Both the position numbers and the translations under genes were made by a program. The notes under the pieces were generated by a model that was not told the DNA's origin, searched no databases, and saw nothing but the letters and a program-made list of their open reading frames with translations. Of a DNA stretch of 14,876 bases, positions 6,773-14,767 are shown one piece after another (position 1 is the first letter of the stretch; each line of letters begins with the position of its first letter). Origin of the DNA: Prevotellamassilia sp. (GTDB taxonomy: Bacteria > Bacteroidota > Bacteroidia > Bacteroidales > Bacteroidaceae); assembly GCA_009775705.1 (NCBI GenBank), contig VSQE01000061.1, positions 1-14,876 of the forward strand, read 5' to 3'.

Positions 6773-7285
6773 ATGACGATGTGCAGAAAATATCTGAATC
6801 TGCTCGTAGCGGCAGTATTGTTGGTGCTTCCGGCGGCTTGCTCAGAAGATGACGACAAGTATAACTCCATTGTGCCCGAGTTTTCGGACATGCAGTTCCA
6901 TCCTCTCGACAAGGCCTCGGGCAACGTGATCTATGCCGGCGAGCCGTTTGTGGCTACTGCTGTGCAGAGCAGCCGGGGCCGGTTGCTGGACCGCACTACT
7001 TACGCCTGGGCTTTTAATGATGAAGACGAGGAGATGGATGTCACTCACAAGTATCGGAAAGAAGTGGTCTATGATGTGCAGTCCGACAATCCAACCGATA
7101 CGATCATTGTGAGTCGGCCCGGCAATTATCGGCTCCGTTTCAGGGCCAACTATCGTGTCTCCGGTACCGGATCGGGCGGCGGTTCCATCATTTCCATTCC
7201 CGGCGGACAGATCACGTACTATCTTTCCACACTCACCTATCAGGTAACGATCGATAAGAATCTCAAGGTCGTTGCCCGTCCGTAA
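6773..7285 (+). CDS. Small surface-exposed lipoprotein of unknown function
   Basis: A 170-residue protein with a lipoprotein signal peptide: a basic N-terminus, a hydrophobic core LLVAAVLLVLPAA (10-22) and lipidated cysteine C23. The residues after it, S-E-D-D-D, match the acidic lipoprotein export signal that sends Bacteroidota lipoproteins to the outer face of the outer membrane. The rest looks beta-rich; YAWAFNDEDEEMDVTHKY and PGNYRLRFRANY recall PKD/Ig-like strands, with a glycine-rich linker (SGTGSGGGS) before the last strands. I recognise no named family. ATG 6773 is chosen because the in-frame TTG at 6749 abuts the previous stop and would add eight residues before the signal peptide. 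ATG 6779 is a possible alternative. It is the last gene of the cluster, 24 nt after yciO, ahead of a hairpin terminator. Confidence 0.8.
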   Translation: MTMCRKYLNLLVAAVLLVLPAACSEDDDKYNSIVPEFSDMQFHPLDKASGNVIYAGEPFVATAVQSSRGRLLDRTTYAWAFNDEDEEMDVTHKYRKEVVYDVQSDNPTDTIIVSRPGNYRLRFRANYRVSGTGSGGGSIISIPGGQITYYLSTLTYQVTIDKNLKVVARP

Positions 7286-7293
7286 CGCTTGCA

Positions 7294-7324
7294 GGCGGTG
7301 GTGTGTTTCTCCGCCATTTTTTTC
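7294..7324 (+). terminator. Probable intrinsic terminator after the lipoprotein gene
   Basis: GGCGG 7294-7298 pairs with CCGCC 7311-7315 around a 12-nt loop, followed by A and seven T. The stem is short, but its position, between the cluster and the tRNA promoter, supports it. Confidence 0.55.
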
Positions 7325-7335
7325 TATGGCAAAAA

Positions 7336-7367
7336 TTTGGTGGCTCGGTGATAAATACATATCTTTG
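7336..7367 (+). promoter_or_regulatory. Consensus Bacteroidota promoter for the tRNA-Gly/tRNA-Leu unit
   Basis: TTTG at 7336-7339 and TATCTTTG at 7360-7367 are perfect -33 and -7 elements separated by 20 nt. Transcription would begin near 7373-7375, about 30 nt before tRNA-Gly. Confidence 0.88.
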
Positions 7368-7371
7368 CACC

Positions 7372-7398
7372 TGCCAACGGGCCTTGAGGCCGCTGGCA
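7372..7398 (+). other. Hairpin in the 5' leader of the tRNA transcript
   Basis: TGCCA 7372-7376 pairs with TGGCA 7394-7398, and inside it GGCC 7380-7383 pairs with GGCC 7388-7391 around a TTGA loop. It occupies almost the entire leader between the inferred start site and tRNA-Gly. It may protect the 5' end or help RNase P recognition. Confidence 0.4.
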
Positions 7399-7403
7399 CA
7401 GCG

Positions 7404-7479
7404 GCGGAAATAGCTCAGTTGGTAGAGCACAACCTTGCCAAGGTTGGGGTCGCGAGTTCGAGTCTCGTTTTCCGCTCCA
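7404..7479 (+). tRNA. tRNA-Gly(GCC)
   Basis: A full cloverleaf is visible. The acceptor stem is GCGGAAA 7404-7410 with TTTCCGC 7469-7475. The anticodon stem CAACC/GGTTG closes loop TTGCCAA, with anticodon GCC at 7437-7439. The T-stem is 7452-7456 with 7464-7468 around TTCGAGT. The discriminator base is T7476, and CCA is encoded at 7477-7479. It reads GGC and GGU codons. Confidence 0.96.
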
Positions 7480-7487
7480 AACAGGTT

Positions 7488-7573
7488 GCTCGAATGGTGG
7501 AATCGGTAGACACGAAGGACTTAAAATCCTTTGGCCAGTGATGGCTGTGCGGGTTCAAGTCCCGCTTCGAGTA
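7488..7573 (+). tRNA. tRNA-Leu(TAA)
   Basis: A class II tRNA with a long variable arm. The acceptor stem is GCTCGAA 7488-7494 with TTCGAGT 7566-7572 (first pair G-T). The anticodon stem AAGGA/TCCTT closes loop CTTAAAA, with anticodon TAA at 7522-7524. The variable arm includes GGCCAGTGATGGCT. The discriminator is A7573. The following bases are CAA, so CCA is not encoded and must be added by nucleotidyltransferase, unlike the neighbouring tRNA-Gly. It is 8 nt from the tRNA-Gly 3' end. Confidence 0.96.
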
Positions 7574-7582
7574 CAAAAAGGC

Positions 7583-7622
7583 CTCCTCCCGCAAACAGGA
7601 CATTTGCAGGAGGAGTTTTTTT
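7583..7622 (+). terminator. Rho-independent terminator of the tRNA unit
   Basis: CTCCTCC 7583-7589 plus GCAAA 7591-7595 pair with TTTGC 7603-7607 plus GGAGGAG 7609-7615, with one C-A mismatch and a 7-nt loop. Seven T follow at 7616-7622. Confidence 0.92.
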
Positions 7623-7655
7623 GTATAGGGAGTTCTGAAAAACGGGAAGCAAGAC

Positions 7656-7686
7656 TTTGTAAGATTAGGATTTTTATCTACCTTTG
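7656..7686 (+). promoter_or_regulatory. Consensus Bacteroidota promoter for the fumarase gene
   Basis: TTTG at 7656-7659 and TACCTTTG at 7679-7686 match the -33 and -7 consensus with 19-nt spacing. Transcription would start near 7692, giving a leader of about 68 nt. Confidence 0.88.
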
Positions 7687-7696
7687 CTTGGCACGT

Positions 7697-7730
7697 TTCC
7701 GTGGCTACGGAAGTATGTTCAGGCAGAACA
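7697..7730 (+). other. Two tandem hairpins in the fumarase 5' leader
   Basis: TTCCGT 7697-7702 pairs with ACGGAA 7707-7712 around a GGCT tetraloop, and TGTTC 7716-7720 pairs with GAACA 7726-7730 around a 5-nt loop. They sit near the inferred 5' end and leave the AT-rich stretch before the ATG single-stranded. mRNA stabilisation is a plausible role. Confidence 0.4.
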
Positions 7731-7759
7731 TTCCAATTTAAATGAAATAAAATATACTT

Positions 7760-9406
7760 ATGGCACAAGCACCCGAATTCAAGTATGCACCGATGTTCCA
7801 GGTCGGCAAGGACGATACGGAATATTATCTGCTGACAAAAGACCATGTCTCTGTCGGTGAGTTTGAGGGACAGCCCGTCCTCAAGATCGAGGCCGAAGGC
7901 ATCACCCGTATGATCAATCAGGCTTTCCGCGACGTCTCTTTCCTGTTGCGCCGCTCCCACAACGAGCAGGTAGCCAGAATTCTGTCCGATCCTGAGGCTT
8001 CGGACAACGACAAGTATGTGGCCCTCACTTTCCTGCGCAATGCCGAGGTGGCGGCCAAAGGACAGTTGCCCCTCTGTCAGGACACCGGAACCGCCATTGT
8101 ACACGGTGAGAAGGGACAGCAGATATGGACCGGATTCTGTGACGAAGAGGCCATCTCGAAAGGTGTTTATAAAACCTATACCGAAGAAAACTTGCGCTAC
8201 TCTCAGAATGCCCCCCTCTCCATGTACGAGGAAGTGAACACGAAATGCAACCTGCCCGCGCAGATTGACATCGAGGCTACCGAAGGTATGGAATACAAGT
8301 TCCTTTGTGTGACCAAAGGCGGCGGATCGGCCAACAAGACCTATCTCTATCAGGAGACGAAAGCCATTCTCAATCCTGACACACTCGTTCCCTTCTTAGT
8401 GGGGAAGATGAAGACGCTCGGCACCGCAGCTTGCCCGCCTTATCACATTGCCTTTGTCATTGGCGGCACTTCGGCCGAGAAGAACCTGCTTACCGTGAAA
8501 CTCGCTTCCACGCATTACTATGACAATCTGCCTACGACGGGCGATGAGACAGGCCGCGCCTTCCGCGATGTGGAACTGGAGAAACAGCTTCTCGACGAAG
8601 CACACCGCCGTATAGGACTGGGAGCGCAGTTCGGCGGAAAATACTTTGCCCATGACGTGCGCGTCATCCGTTTGCCGCGTCATGGTGCCAGTTGCCCTGT
8701 CGGACTGGGAGTTTCCTGCTCGGCGGACCGCAACATCAAATGCAAGGTCAACAAGGACGGCTTCTGGATCGAGAAGATGGACGACAATCCCGGCTCGCTC
8801 ATTCCTGCCTCCCTGCGTTCTGCCGGCGAGGGAGAAGTGGTCCGCATTGACCTGAACCAGCCCATGAGCGAGATTCTGAACGAACTGTCCAAGCATCCCG
8901 TCTCCACACGTCTCTCGCTCAATGGCACCATCATCGTAGGCCGCGACATCGCCCACGCCAAAATCAAGGAACGTCTCGATGCCGGCGAGCCTATGCCCGA
9001 ATATCTGAAGAATCATCCCGTCTATTATGCCGGTCCGGCCAAGACTCCCGAAGGTATGGCCTGCGGGTCCATGGGCCCCACTACGGCTGGTCGTATGGAT
9101 CCCTACGTAGACCTATTCCAGACCCATGGCGGATCGATGGTGATGCTGGCTAAAGGAAACCGTTCGCAGGCCGTGACCGATGCCTGCAAGAAGCATGGTG
9201 GTTTCTATCTCGGCTCCATCGGTGGCCCTGCCGCCATCCTCGCACAGAACAACATCAAGAGCATTGAGTGTGTGGAATACCCCGAACTTGGCATGGAAGC
9301 TGTCTGGAAAATAGAGGTCGAGGACTTCCCGGCTTTCATCCTTGTGGACGACAAGGGCAACGACTTCTTCCAGCAGATCAAGCCCCGTTGTGCCGGCTGC
9401 CAATAA
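7760..9406 (+). CDS. fumA: Class I (Fe-S, dimeric) fumarate hydratase
   Basis: This enzyme interconverts malate and fumarate in the cytoplasm. In fermenting Bacteroidales it feeds fumarate reductase and succinate/propionate formation. At 548 residues it has the length of E. coli FumA. The N-terminal domain has PLCQDTGT with cluster ligand C106 and TAACPPYH with C225. A third ligand lies in GVSCSADRN (C320). The C-terminal domain has the swivel-type segment NGTIIVGRDIAHAKIKERL (about 393-411) and GPAKTPEGMACGSMGPTT. The single [4Fe-4S] cluster makes it oxygen-sensitive, matching the class III reductase nearby. It stands alone, with its own promoter and terminator. L(+)-tartrate dehydratase is related but usually has split subunits, so fumarase is preferred. 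The symbol follows the E. coli class I naming. Confidence 0.96.
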   Translation: MAQAPEFKYAPMFQVGKDDTEYYLLTKDHVSVGEFEGQPVLKIEAEGITRMINQAFRDVSFLLRRSHNEQVARILSDPEASDNDKYVALTFLRNAEVAAKGQLPLCQDTGTAIVHGEKGQQIWTGFCDEEAISKGVYKTYTEENLRYSQNAPLSMYEEVNTKCNLPAQIDIEATEGMEYKFLCVTKGGGSANKTYLYQETKAILNPDTLVPFLVGKMKTLGTAACPPYHIAFVIGGTSAEKNLLTVKLASTHYYDNLPTTGDETGRAFRDVELEKQLLDEAHRRIGLGAQFGGKYFAHDVRVIRLPRHGASCPVGLGVSCSADRNIKCKVNKDGFWIEKMDDNPGSLIPASLRSAGEGEVVRIDLNQPMSEILNELSKHPVSTRLSLNGTIIVGRDIAHAKIKERLDAGEPMPEYLKNHPVYYAGPAKTPEGMACGSMGPTTAGRMDPYVDLFQTHGGSMVMLAKGNRSQAVTDACKKHGGFYLGSIGGPAAILAQNNIKSIECVEYPELGMEAVWKIEVEDFPAFILVDDKGNDFFQQIKPRCAGCQ

Positions 9407-9438
9407 CGGGACAGGATAACCTGTCCGCATAGAGTCCC

Positions 9439-9500
9439 AAAAAGTCTTCCGGAAACTGATTTCCTGTTTAGGGGAAAGGTCTTTTCCGGAAGACTTTTTT
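9439..9500. terminator. Bidirectional intrinsic terminator between convergent fumarase and sbcC
   Basis: The arms at 9439-9455 (AAAAAGTCTTCCGGAAA) and 9483-9499 are perfect 17-nt reverse complements. A-rich and T-rich outer ends give a T tract on either strand, so it can serve both the plus-strand fumarase and the minus-strand sbcC. Confidence 0.92.
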
Positions 9501-9517
9501 GTTGTAAGAGTATGGTT

Positions 9518-12500
9518 CTATCCCACCTCGATACGGCTTTTCCCGCCGGCAGGAAGTTTGATGACACGTATTTGCGGACTGATCTGGGAGCGGATCTGGT
9601 CCGTGTGGCTGATGACACCTACTTTGCGGCCCTGAGACGTCTCAAGACTGGCAAGCGCGGTCATCACCAGATCCAGCGAATCGCGGTCCAGATTGCCGAA
9701 ACCTTCGTCTATGAACAGACTTCCGATGGAAAGATTGTCAGAGGAAAGCGATGCCAGTCCCAGTGCCAGTGCCAGACTGACAACGAACGTCTCGCCTCCC
9801 GAAAGGGAATAGACGTAGCGTTGCTGGTCGAACATGTCGCGATCTATGATTTTGAGCGTCAGTGTTCCGGGAATTGTCCTCAGTTCGTAACGGGGCGAAA
9901 GTTGGCGCAGATGGAAATTGGCGTGCTTCACCAGATAGCGGAAAGTATAGCTCTGGGCCTGTTCGCGGAAGCGGCGGCCGTCGGCGCTGCCTATCAGTGA
10001 GCACAGTCGCGTCCAGTGTTCGCAATCGGTACGGGCAGCCGTCAGTTGTATCTCGAAACGTTCTGCCCGCCGTTCACAGTTTTCGTGAGACAGCAGGCGT
10101 GAGTTGATCAGCGCCAGCCGTTCACGCAGTTCAGCGATATTTCTTTCCAGTTTCGAGGCGGTTTCCTGCAACGCCTCGCGGCTTTCCTCTTCCTTTCCCG
10201 TAGGCCGGAACGGTACATTCTGCAATTCGAGCAGTGCAGACCGTGCATGGTCCAGATGGTTCCCGGCAAGTGTGAGCGCTTCCCGCCGTCCGTCAAGCAT
10301 GGTACGCAAAGCCTGCCAGTCATGGGTTCCGGTAAAGATCTCTTCCAGTTCGGAGAAACTGACCGGCGAATGGTCTCCGTTGAAGCGGAGCATCCGTAAA
10401 TCCAGTTCAGACATTTTTTCACTGTATTCGCGCTGTTTTTTCATACGGTTATCCAACAGTCCGCTTTGGATGCCCTGCAACCGGCGCAGCTCCCCTTCCA
10501 TTTTCTGCAATTCAGCCTGTACCGCGGTTTCCGCCTCGCGGGCCTGTGCCGTTTCCTCCAGTAGCCGTTGTTCCTCGGCCTCGGGCGAGCTTTCCCCGAA
10601 CAGTCGTGCCATCTCGTTTTTTTTGTTCGTCAGCGCTTCATGGGCGGCCGCATGTTCATCTCTGCATCTGGCAACGTCCCGTTCGGCTTCTGCAAGGTTT
10701 TTCTCTTCGTTTTTCAGTTCCTTTTCCAGAAGGGCGTTATTGCGCAGACGATCTTCCAGTTCGGCCGATGTCGTTTGCCAGTCTCTGTACAGATTGGCCA
10801 GCCTCATCCGTATTCCGTCCGGATTGTTTTTCCATTCCGAGAACCATCCCGACAGTGTGATCAGTTCGTCGAGTTCGGTGTAGAGTTCCGCGCAGGAGCG
10901 GTCGGAAAGTTTGATGGTTGCCTGCAAGTCATCGAGCGCGGCGGCGGCAATCTGGAAGTCCGTGTTCAGATGGTCCAGATAGCTGCGGTCGTCTGCTATA
11001 GAGGCATCCAGTGCGCTGATGGCTTCGTTCAGGCGGTTGATGTGCTGCTGGTGGAAATGGAAAGTCTCCAGTTCCTTGTCCGCCTCTTCCGTAGCTCTCC
11101 GCGTGTTGTCCATCAAAAGTTCTATCATCAGGCGCCGTGCCTCACGGTTGACCGTTGCCGAGGCGTCTCCGAACGAGGAGTCCAGCTGCGCGCATGCCTT
11201 CCATTCCTCCGTATATGTCTGCTGCCGGCTCTCGCATTCCTCCAGTGCTGCCGTTTCAGCCTGCAACCGCCCCTCGTCCGCGGCCCTACGGCTTTGCAGT
11301 TCTGCTAAGCGGGAGTGCAGCGCGGCGGCATGGTCGCGCGCCTCGACATATTCTTTTTCCAGGGTGTTGAGCAATTCTCCCAGTTCGCGCTCTGTCTCGG
11401 TATGGTAAGGGTGGTGGGTTGCGCCGCAGACGGGGCAGGCCGTTCCCTCCTTCAACTGTTTGCGGAGCTGGATGATGTTCTGGCTTTGGTTCAGGGTATA
11501 GGCCGTTTCCAAGCGTCTGTAGGTTTCTTCCGCGACCTCTGCTTCTCGGGAAATGCGGACGATGGCCTGTGCCGCCTGTTCCAGTTCCACCATACGTCGC
11601 TGGCGGGCCGCACGTTTCTCCTCGATGTCTGCATATCCGGCCGAGATACGTTGCCACAGCACTTGTGCCCGTTCCAGAAGGAGCAGACGGTTGCGATTGT
11701 CTGCAAACCGCTGTTGCAGCAGCATACTGTCCCGTCCTTGATTGGTTTGGCGGTGTACCAGCAGTTCGCTTTTCATCGTGGCGAGACGGGCGGTGTCATC
11801 GTGCAGTTTCTGCTCGTATTTGCCGGCGGCCGCTTTCAGATTGGCCTGACGTTGCTGTAAGGCGGTGTATTTTTTATGGTTTTCATCATTGCGTTGTGTC
11901 TCTGTCCGGAACAGGTTCAGTTTGTCCTTTATCAGGTCATACTTGTCGAACATCAGTTTATGGACCGCGAGGGCCTGTTTGTGCAGGCGGCACTGTTCCT
12001 CTTCCCGGATGGCGGCGGCCAGTTTCTCCTGTCCGTCGTGCAGACGCTTTCTGCGTTCTTCAAACGTTGTTCTTTTTTCGCGGAGCCGTTCTTCCTGTTT
12101 CCGCAACTGCTCTTCCGCCTGACGGATTTCGCCGCAAAGCATACGGCCTCTGTTGATGGCGGGGCGGCGGGCGGAGAGGAGTTTCTCGGTTTCCGACGAG
12201 TGTTTGCGGGCGGCCGTCAGAGCGGCGTTCCGGGAGTCCGTCAGGTGCCTCAGCTCGTCCACCTGTCTGTGTACCTGCGTTTCCTGCTGTTTCACATCTT
12301 CTATATCGGCCCGGCGTACCATGATCTCCTGATAGAGGGGCTGCATGCACAGCACGTCATCATAGCGTTCCAGACGGAGCTGGTCTGCCCGCATCATGAC
12401 AAGGGCCTTATGTGCTTCGGTGTGCCGTTCCTCGCAGTTCTGCACCCTTTTCACAGCACCGTCGTATTCGTCAAACCATCCCAACTGTTTCCTGACAACG

Positions 12501-13267
12501 GCCAGCCGTTCTTCCCCGTTTTCCAGCAAAGCCGTTGTCAACCGTCGGTCCTCGTTCGTTTCGGCCAGTTCCTCCGGTGAGAGCCGGTCGTGAAGCACCC
12601 CTTTCATCTCGTTTTCCAGAGCCTCTACGTTCCGGCGTGCCTTGGCTGTGAGTTCGTGAACCTTCACCGAGATACGTCCGTAAATTTCCGTGCCGGTAAG
12701 TTTTTCAAGCAAGGCCGATTTCTCCTCCCGCCGTGCTTTCAGAAAATTGGCAAAACTGTTCTGGGCCAGCATCACGGTCCGCGTAAACTGTGTGTAGTCC
12801 AGTCCCGTGAGGGCGGTGATGCGATCCTGTATCTCCTTTTCGGGCACCGTCTCTTTGTGTGGTGCCAGTCGGCGGAGCGAGCGGGAAACCTTGTCGCAGG
12901 TTCCGGTACGTTTCAGCCGTACATACCATCGGGCTTCATAACGTCCGCCGTCCGGCAGGGAGAATACCACCGTGCTGTGCGCCTCCTTACATCCTCTTCG
13001 CAGGATGTTGCGCACATCGCCCGTAGGCAGCTGTGTCCCGTTATCGGCCATCAGGTCGTCCTTCGGCACCCGCTCGGTGTCGTCAAAGCGCGGAGCGCGG
13101 TTGTACAGGGCCAGGCAGATGGCATCGAGCAGGGTGGATTTCCCCGCTCCCGTATCGCCTGTTATGGCAAAAAGTCCTGCGGAGCGCAGCGGCTCTGCCG
13201 TAAAGTCTATGACATATTCTCCCTCTATGGAGGCAAGGTTGCAGACTGTAATTTTTTCTATCTTCAT
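9518..13267 (-). CDS. sbcC: SbcC, Rad50-like ATPase subunit of the SbcCD nuclease
   Basis: SbcC is the SMC-like ATPase partner of SbcD. The complex cleaves DNA hairpins and processes blocked double-strand ends at the nucleoid. The N-terminal lobe has Walker A GDTGAGKST at 37-45. Two long Glu/Arg/Lys-rich coiled-coil arms run about 200-590 and 625-1080. The zinc hook CPVC lies at 611-614 in GTACPVCGATHHP. The C-terminal lobe has the ABC signature LSGGE (1155-1159), Walker B LFIDEG with D1187 and E1188, and a switch histidine in VISHTDQ. At 1249 residues it is about 200 longer than E. coli SbcC (1048), mostly in the coiled coils. ATG at 13267 begins the first strand, MKIEKITVCNLASIEG. It lies 52 nt after sbcD in the same direction, with no promoter visible between them. 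Confidence 0.95.
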   Translation of the reverse strand: MKIEKITVCNLASIEGEYVIDFTAEPLRSAGLFAITGDTGAGKSTLLDAICLALYNRAPRFDDTERVPKDDLMADNGTQLPTGDVRNILRRGCKEAHSTVVFSLPDGGRYEARWYVRLKRTGTCDKVSRSLRRLAPHKETVPEKEIQDRITALTGLDYTQFTRTVMLAQNSFANFLKARREEKSALLEKLTGTEIYGRISVKVHELTAKARRNVEALENEMKGVLHDRLSPEELAETNEDRRLTTALLENGEERLAVVRKQLGWFDEYDGAVKRVQNCEERHTEAHKALVMMRADQLRLERYDDVLCMQPLYQEIMVRRADIEDVKQQETQVHRQVDELRHLTDSRNAALTAARKHSSETEKLLSARRPAINRGRMLCGEIRQAEEQLRKQEERLREKRTTFEERRKRLHDGQEKLAAAIREEEQCRLHKQALAVHKLMFDKYDLIKDKLNLFRTETQRNDENHKKYTALQQRQANLKAAAGKYEQKLHDDTARLATMKSELLVHRQTNQGRDSMLLQQRFADNRNRLLLLERAQVLWQRISAGYADIEEKRAARQRRMVELEQAAQAIVRISREAEVAEETYRRLETAYTLNQSQNIIQLRKQLKEGTACPVCGATHHPYHTETERELGELLNTLEKEYVEARDHAAALHSRLAELQSRRAADEGRLQAETAALEECESRQQTYTEEWKACAQLDSSFGDASATVNREARRLMIELLMDNTRRATEEADKELETFHFHQQHINRLNEAISALDASIADDRSYLDHLNTDFQIAAAALDDLQATIKLSDRSCAELYTELDELITLSGWFSEWKNNPDGIRMRLANLYRDWQTTSAELEDRLRNNALLEKELKNEEKNLAEAERDVARCRDEHAAAHEALTNKKNEMARLFGESSPEAEEQRLLEETAQAREAETAVQAELQKMEGELRRLQGIQSGLLDNRMKKQREYSEKMSELDLRMLRFNGDHSPVSFSELEEIFTGTHDWQALRTMLDGRREALTLAGNHLDHARSALLELQNVPFRPTGKEEESREALQETASKLERNIAELRERLALINSRLLSHENCERRAERFEIQLTAARTDCEHWTRLCSLIGSADGRRFREQAQSYTFRYLVKHANFHLRQLSPRYELRTIPGTLTLKIIDRDMFDQQRYVYSLSGGETFVVSLALALGLASLSSDNLSIGSLFIDEGFGNLDRDSLDLVMTALASLETSQGRKVGVISHTDQIRSQISPQIRVIKLPAGGKSRIEVG

Positions 13268-13319
13268 CTTTTATTCATCTCACTGGTAATCCACAATCAG
13301 ACAGGCGGTTTCCTATCCG

Positions 13320-14573
13320 TCATTCTCCTCGTTCCGTCTCTTCGGCCGCCAACGCTCCTACCGCTATGGAGAAACGTTCTTCCAGTTCCGGAGGCATCGG
13401 GCTGTGATAGCGGGCGTCAAACACACGGTGCGCCATTTCCATAGGCGAGAGCCGCCGCAGAGTGTCCGGCGATTCCGTGTCGGTCCTTGCCGTTTCCGCT
13501 CCCGGTATCACGCGCACCATCCGGCAGAAGCGCACGGCCTTCTCTTCCAGCAATACGGCCACGTCGTGCATCAGCGAAGGCTCGGGCTGCCGTTCCTCTA
13601 CCTTGATCTCTATATAGGGCCAGCGGCTTCCGTCATCGTTCTTTTCGCGGCGTGGCAGGGCTGACAGTTCGTCAAGCACTTCCGACGGAGTAGCAGCACC
13701 TTTGGACGGTATGGAGAGCAGCCGGCAGAGCGGTTCGTAGGCGATGCGCTCCACGCTGACCTCTCCCGATTCCTCGTCCAACTCCGTCCACAACACGCCG
13801 TGTCGGTAGTGCCGTTCCGAGAACGACATGGGAAGCGCGCTTCCGGCATACCATACGTTCCGTCCGGACTCCACCTGCTGCATCCGGTGTATGTGTCCCA
13901 AAGCCGTATAGGCCACGCTCTTCCCGCTCACATCGGCCGGAACGCAGTCCTGCCCGCCCACCACGAGGCGTTCGCTGTGTTCTTCCGCCTCGACAGACGC
14001 GCCGGCGGCATAGTAGTGGGCGCAGGCCACGACCGGCAGCCCCGAGAAATCACTGTGCGCGAGGTTCCGTGAAAGACCGTCAAACCAGTAGCGCAGTCCC
14101 TCGGCCGCCGACATCCCCGCCGGATAGTCCGCCGGCCGCAGGTAAGGCAATGCCAGACACACGCAGACGGCCTCGCGGTCTGTCCGCCGGCTTAGCGGCA
14201 ACACATAGTGGCCGAAATCCGGTTCTCCCTGTTCATCGTGCCGCAAGGTGCCCCGTACGTAGATGTTATGCAGTTTCAGCAGCGAGGCCGGTGCTTCTAT
14301 GCGGCCTGCCGAATCATGATTACCGGCGGTGACCACCACTTGTAGGCCGGGCACCTCCTCCGTGGCGCGTTTCAGAAAATCATAGAAAAGTTCCTCGGCG
14401 GCAGCCGAAGGGTTGGAAGAGTCGAACACGTCACCGGCCACGAAGAGCGCGTCCGGCTGTCGGATGCGTAGCGTATCGGTCAGGAAGTTCAGGAAATGCC
14501 GGTGTTCGGCGGTACGGTCATGTCCGTGAAAGGTGTTGCCGAGGTGCCAGTCGGCTGTATGCAGGATTTTCAT
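13320..14573 (-). CDS. sbcD: SbcD, Mre11-like nuclease subunit of SbcCD
   Basis: SbcD is the Mn2+-dependent metallophosphoesterase of the SbcCD complex, with exo- and endonuclease activity on hairpins and protein-blocked ends. The 417-residue protein has the phosphoesterase motifs in order: ADWH (D8, H10), GDVFD (D48), GNHD (N85, H86), ACAH (H186) and GHIH (H227, H229). A capping and SbcC-binding region follows. The start at 14573 gives the usual MKILHTADWHLG beginning. An in-frame ATG at 14615 would add 14 residues, but a -7 promoter element (14597-14604) lies inside that extension, so its codon would be upstream of the likely transcription start. sbcC follows after 52 nt, the conserved sbcDC order. 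Confidence 0.95.
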   Translation of the reverse strand: MKILHTADWHLGNTFHGHDRTAEHRHFLNFLTDTLRIRQPDALFVAGDVFDSSNPSAAAEELFYDFLKRATEEVPGLQVVVTAGNHDSAGRIEAPASLLKLHNIYVRGTLRHDEQGEPDFGHYVLPLSRRTDREAVCVCLALPYLRPADYPAGMSAAEGLRYWFDGLSRNLAHSDFSGLPVVACAHYYAAGASVEAEEHSERLVVGGQDCVPADVSGKSVAYTALGHIHRMQQVESGRNVWYAGSALPMSFSERHYRHGVLWTELDEESGEVSVERIAYEPLCRLLSIPSKGAATPSEVLDELSALPRREKNDDGSRWPYIEIKVEERQPEPSLMHDVAVLLEEKAVRFCRMVRVIPGAETARTDTESPDTLRRLSPMEMAHRVFDARYHSPMPPELEERFSIAVGALAAEETERGE

Positions 14574-14596
14574 TACTTCGGAACTTTTTAGGGAAG

Positions 14597-14604
14597 CAAA
14601 GTTA
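14597..14604 (-). promoter_or_regulatory. -7 promoter element for sbcD-sbcC
   Basis: On the minus strand this reads TAACTTTG, an exact TAnnTTTG match. Transcription would start near 14590, about 17 nt before the sbcD ATG. The -33 side (around ATTG, 16 nt upstream) is a poor match, so the promoter may be weak. The element helps decide the sbcD start. Confidence 0.6.
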
Positions 14605-14615
14605 CGTGTTTTCAT

Positions 14616-14767
14616 AAAAACAATCCGTCCCGCCGCGCAGTTTTTTCGTCTCCGCTGTTCGCAGGGTTTGTGCAGGTATCACGATAGCCCCATACCCAGG
14701 AGTCACAACAGCATCCGACATCTTTTCATGTCAAGCAATAAAAAAGAAAGGATAAGACAGGGCGTTG
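14616..14767. other. Intergenic region upstream of sbcD
   Basis: I see no supported gene. A 35-codon plus-strand reading frame (14728-14835) exists but has no promoter or family features. A weak 4-bp hairpin near 14755-14770 followed by a minus-strand T-rich run could end transcription of a gene further right. Confidence 0.4.

Noticed and set aside
10568..13444. Several long plus-strand frames (up to 284 codons) opposite sbcC
   Set aside because: They lie antisense to a complete SbcC with all motifs intact. Long antisense frames are expected in GC-rich coding DNA, and the products are Ser/Arg/Cys-rich with no domain.
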